From assembly GCA_021776195.1 (NCBI GenBank), contig JAJFGK010000015.1, positions 1 to 64,000 on the forward strand: a stretch of 64,000 nt of DNA, in the 5' to 3' direction. The notes beneath the pieces are model-generated. The model was not told where the DNA came from. It did not search any database and saw only the letters and a list, made by a program, of their open reading frames with translations. Source of the stretch: Kiloniellaceae bacterium. GTDB taxonomy: Bacteria > Pseudomonadota > Alphaproteobacteria > Kiloniellales > Kiloniellaceae. Shown piece after piece: positions 59,638 to 64,000 of the stretch (its first letter is position 1; every line of letters begins with the position of its first letter). The position numbers and the translations under genes are program-made.

Positions 59638-60051
59638 ATGGCCTATTGGTTGATGAAGTCGGAGCCGGGGACCTGGTCCTGGGACGATCAGGTGAAGGGC
59701 GGCGCCGCCGAATGGGACGGGGTGCGCAACTACCAGGCCTCCAACAACATGAAGGCCATGAGGCTCGGCGATCTTTGCTTTTTCTATCACTCGGTGAACG
59801 AAAAACAGGTGGTCGGCATCGTCGAGGTGGTCAAGGAGTACTATCCCGACCCGACCGACGCCTCGGGGCGCTTCGGCATGGTCGACGTGAAGGCGGTCCG
59901 GCCCTTCGAGCGGCCCGTGACACTGGCGGAGGTCAAGAACGACCCCAAGCTTTCCGAACTCGCTCTGGTGCGCCAGTCGCGTCTCTCTGTGCTGCCGGTC
60001 AGCAAGGCGGAGTGGACCCACATCTGCAAGATGGGCAAGACCAAGCCCTGA
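59638..60051 (+). CDS. EVE-domain protein
   Basis: 137 residues, ATG with GAGGAGGG upstream. AYWLMKSEPGTWSWDDQ is the signature opening; GVRNYQASNNMKAM, GDLCFFYHS and KQVVGIVEV follow. EVE is a PUA-like fold that binds modified bases in DNA or RNA. Stand-alone forms of this size are common in alphaproteobacteria and plants (thymocyte nuclear protein 1-like). Confidence 0.95.
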   Translation: MAYWLMKSEPGTWSWDDQVKGGAAEWDGVRNYQASNNMKAMRLGDLCFFYHSVNEKQVVGIVEVVKEYYPDPTDASGRFGMVDVKAVRPFERPVTLAEVKNDPKLSELALVRQSRLSVLPVSKAEWTHICKMGKTKP

Positions 60052-60263
60052 TGCCGGTTCGCCGGCTGTAAAATCGGCGCGGCCCTGCCGGAGCCTCTGT
60101 AAAACCGGTCAAAGATGGGCGGCTTTCTTGGGTCGATCCCTTGTCACGGCACAGACCCTTATGAATAATCCGCAGGACAAGGGCGGTGCCACCGCACAAC
60201 CGGTGGCTTGCGAGGATCCCGCGGCGGGCGGGCCTTGGCCGAACCAGAGGGAGGATCATTTTC

Positions 60264-62210
<1,947 letters not shown>

Positions 62211-62211
62211 G

Positions 62212-62565
62212 TCAGGAGTCCGCGGGGTTTAACACCCGCTCGGGCACCCAGCCTTCCCGGCCGGCCTGGTTGCGGCACCAGACCCAGCCGGCCAGGGCGC
62301 GGTCTCCAGTCAGGACCTCGTCGGGGGCGACGGTCAGCTCGATGGCGTCATAGTCTTCGCGCACCCGCCCGGTGTTGCCCTGCACCGCCAAGATCTGCTC
62401 GGGCAGCCAGCCCTCGCGGCCGACGGCGTCGCGGCACCACAGGAAGTCGGGCCAGTCCGTGTCGCGCGCGCCGACCGTGACGGTCGCTCCGGCCGCCACC
62501 GCGAGCGGCGCCTCGTAGCTGCGTGTCCAGGCGGCAATGGCGCGCCAGCGTTGGTCCTCGCTCAT
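62212..62565 (-). CDS. Tandem SH3-domain protein
   Basis: 117 residues with two SH3-like repeats: FLWCRDAVGREGWLPEQIL and WVWCRNQAGREGWVPERVL at the same place in each. No signal peptide, so cytoplasmic unless secreted otherwise. ATGA overlap with the DUF6765 gene makes a two-gene operon. The function of the pair is not known. Confidence 0.85.
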   Translation of the reverse strand: MSEDQRWRAIAAWTRSYEAPLAVAAGATVTVGARDTDWPDFLWCRDAVGREGWLPEQILAVQGNTGRVREDYDAIELTVAPDEVLTGDRALAGWVWCRNQAGREGWVPERVLNPADS

Positions 62566-63638
62566 GCCGCGACGATGCCGTAGCGCGGCAGGATATCGTC
62601 GATCACGGCCAGGCGGTGGGCCTTGGCGGCGTCGTGGAACAGCTTCCAGTCGCTGGTCAGGAAGGAGGGGTGATAGTCGAAGAGATCGTCGTCGCGGTCA
62701 TTCGAGCGTCGGGTGCCCAGCGCCTTGTACTTCCAGGAGCCCTTGCCCTTGGCGATGTAGGTGACGCGCTCGCGCCCGAAGCCGAAGGCGTCGTTGGCGA
62801 TCGCCGCCAGCCAGACATGGTGGCGCTTCTCGCCGTCCGGGTCGATGGTGGTCTTCAGCATCGATTTGATCAGCCTCTTGTTGGCCGCGTCGAGACCCGC
62901 GACGCGGGCTTTGGGGTCGCCCAGACGGTAGCGGCGAAAGGCCTTGCAGAGCGCATCGGCGGCGTTGGTGAAGTCAACCGTGTTGTTGCGCAGAATACGG
63001 CGATTCAGGCCGTCGGTGTAGGACCAGATGGCGTAGGGCTTGTCGGGGTTGGACAGCGCCTGGCCGTGACCCAGCTCGGGGATGTCGTCCTGGACGACAC
63101 CCTTGAAGAAGTCGAACACCCGGTTCCTCAGGTCGCGGTCGGGTTCGCCGATCTGGTTCGTGATTTTCCTCACCTGGTTCACGTCATGGTCGACGCCGGC
63201 GAAGCCCTGATGGGCCCAGGTGTCGGCGAAGACGTGGGCGGTCACGCCCAGGCGATGCAGCCCATAGGGCTTGTCGCGTCCGGCAATGCAGTCGGCCACC
63301 ATGTCCTGGGCGACCGGCGAGTTGGGCCGGCAGATCAGTTTTTCGATAAAGCCGCCGCTGGGGTTGGCGCCAGCTCGCTTGCCGCCGTTGCCGGGCAGGA
63401 AATGAAAGGGAATCCAGACCAGGTGGTTGGCCAGATCCTGGGTATTGCGGTAGTCCAGCATCTTGTGCGCGGTTGCCAGCCGGCGATAGAGCGCGCCGTT
63501 CTTGAAGCGCAGATATCCGTCGTTGGTGGCGTCGTCGATGTATTGGGCGGCGTGGGCGACGATGCCGGCCTCGCGGCGCGGAAAACCGGCCAGCCGGGCG
63601 ACCACATAGGTGACGCCGTGGTGAAAATCGATCTGCAT
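62562..63638 (-). CDS. DUF6765-family protein
   Basis: 358 residues from MQIDFHHGVTYVVARLAGF, with AAGGAG upstream; the frame extends further but without support. Several histidines lie in metal-site-like order: DFHHG (His5, His6), HAAQYIDDAT, LGVTAHVFADTWAHQGFAG. The pattern recalls the zinc-dependent phospholipase C / HD-like fold, and DUF6765 is the family name I would expect. Catalytic role unproven. Confidence 0.8.
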   Translation of the reverse strand: MQIDFHHGVTYVVARLAGFPRREAGIVAHAAQYIDDATNDGYLRFKNGALYRRLATAHKMLDYRNTQDLANHLVWIPFHFLPGNGGKRAGANPSGGFIEKLICRPNSPVAQDMVADCIAGRDKPYGLHRLGVTAHVFADTWAHQGFAGVDHDVNQVRKITNQIGEPDRDLRNRVFDFFKGVVQDDIPELGHGQALSNPDKPYAIWSYTDGLNRRILRNNTVDFTNAADALCKAFRRYRLGDPKARVAGLDAANKRLIKSMLKTTIDPDGEKRHHVWLAAIANDAFGFGRERVTYIAKGKGSWKYKALGTRRSNDRDDDLFDYHPSFLTSDWKLFHDAAKAHRLAVIDDILPRYGIVAA

Positions 63639-63735
63639 GGCTGAAGCTCCTTCGCGTTGTCCCCCGGGGTACGCGGCCCCCGACAGGCAGACTAACGCGA
63701 AAGAGTCATCGCCGCCACGCCCTCTGGCGGTCCCG

Positions 63736-63755
63736 CCTGTGACTGCTGTCACAGG
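63736..63755. promoter_or_regulatory. 20-bp palindrome with a CRP-type core
   Basis: CCTGTGACTGCTGTCACAGG is a perfect dyad of 8-bp arms. The inner part TGTGA-N6-TCACA equals the consensus for CRP/FNR-family regulators. It lies about 98-117 bp upstream of the DUF6765 start, and 7 bp after the end of the GST gene. A small hairpin at the GST 3' end is the other reading; no T-run follows. Confidence 0.5.
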
Positions 63756-63762
63756 TGGATAG

Positions 63763-64000
63763 TTAGGCTTCCTTGATCTGGGGCGGTCCGGTTTCCCGCC
63801 AGCCCGGCACGTCGTCCAGACGCGCGGCCCAGGCGCGGATCGCCGGATAGGGGTCGAGCGGCAACTCGATCTTGCGCCAAAAGCCAGCCGCGCAGGCGAG
63901 CGCGAAGTCGCCGAGGGTGACCGCGTCGCCGCAGATAAAGCTGCCCGTTTCGTCGAGCCGCTTTTCGAGAATCGTCGTGACCGCGTGAAAACCCGGGGTC
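63763..64000 (-). CDS. Glutathione S-transferase, C-terminal part (runs off the window)
   Basis: 79 codons up to the TAA at 63763. The all-helical GST C-domain is clear: ILEKRLDETGSFICGDAVTL, then GDFALACAAGFWRKIELPL and YPAIRAWAARLDDVPGWRET. The N-cap GDFALAC motif follows GDAVTL as in the family. The thioredoxin half is beyond the edge. Confidence 0.88.
   Translation of the reverse strand, partial: TPGFHAVTTILEKRLDETGSFICGDAVTLGDFALACAAGFWRKIELPLDPYPAIRAWAARLDDVPGWRETGPPQIKEA

Noticed and set aside
58183..60021. 612-codon leftward frame overlapping the MFS and EVE genes
   Set aside because: It contains neither family and covers two well-supported genes in other frames.

Overview
The window is a piece of a GC-rich alphaproteobacterial chromosome carrying one complete Mu-type transposable prophage. 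The host is probably in the Rhodospirillales/Kiloniellales range. That placement is inferred from the hemC-hemD-mitofilin-hemY operon, the tsaD-gpsA order, the GTA-like tail genes and the HemY and DUF6765 families.

Layout. Positions 1-2264 are host or island DNA: the first 33 codons of an IS5-type transposase, a coiled-coil gene split by an in-frame TAG, and a possible 56-residue membrane protein. Positions 2265-45876 (43,612 bp) are the prophage. Both ends could be fixed from the sequence. The termini begin 5'-TGT, each has an 11-bp repeat 14 bp inside, and the flanks are an identical 5-bp duplication, CTGGT (2260-2264 and 45877-45881). Positions 45882-64000 are host chromosome: tRNA-Thr, the hem operon, tsaD with three 2OG-Fe(II) oxygenases, gpsA, small metabolic genes, acs, and the end of a glutathione S-transferase gene.

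Prophage logic. The phage left end (c end) lies at the right of the window. A rightward repressor gene (42124) faces a long leftward operon: Ner, a small membrane protein, a ParB-like protein, several unknowns, MuA, MuB, DNA-binding proteins, Gam, GemA and finally Mor. After a gap, the late genes follow: gp25/gp26-like, small and large terminase, portal, an F-type head protein fused to an EndoU/RelE-type nuclease, protease/scaffold, decoration protein and capsid. The tail is a long non-contractile type whose order (tape measure, DUF2460, DUF2163, NlpC/P60, 'megatron') is that of the Rhodobacter gene transfer agent. No sheath gene is present, so this is a Mu-like siphophage (B3/D3112/RcapMu style). 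At the phage right end (left of the window) are a transglutaminase-like peptidase, an exported protein, a pentapeptide-repeat membrane protein and two unknowns.

Cargo. Three features stand out. At the phage left end, beyond the repressor, sit a secreted SH3-like protein and an AT-rich two-gene cassette of an AAA/SMC-type ATPase with a TOPRIM-like protein, arranged like known ATPase-TOPRIM phage-defence pairs. In the head operon, a 94-residue DUF2829 protein of the Tad2 (anti-Thoeris) family lies between the F gene and the portal. The gam gene is completely nested in another frame inside a 404-codon reading frame that joins a DnaA-C domain to a zinc-knuckle domain. A canonical A-AAA-AAC slippery site makes the tail assembly chaperone fusion.
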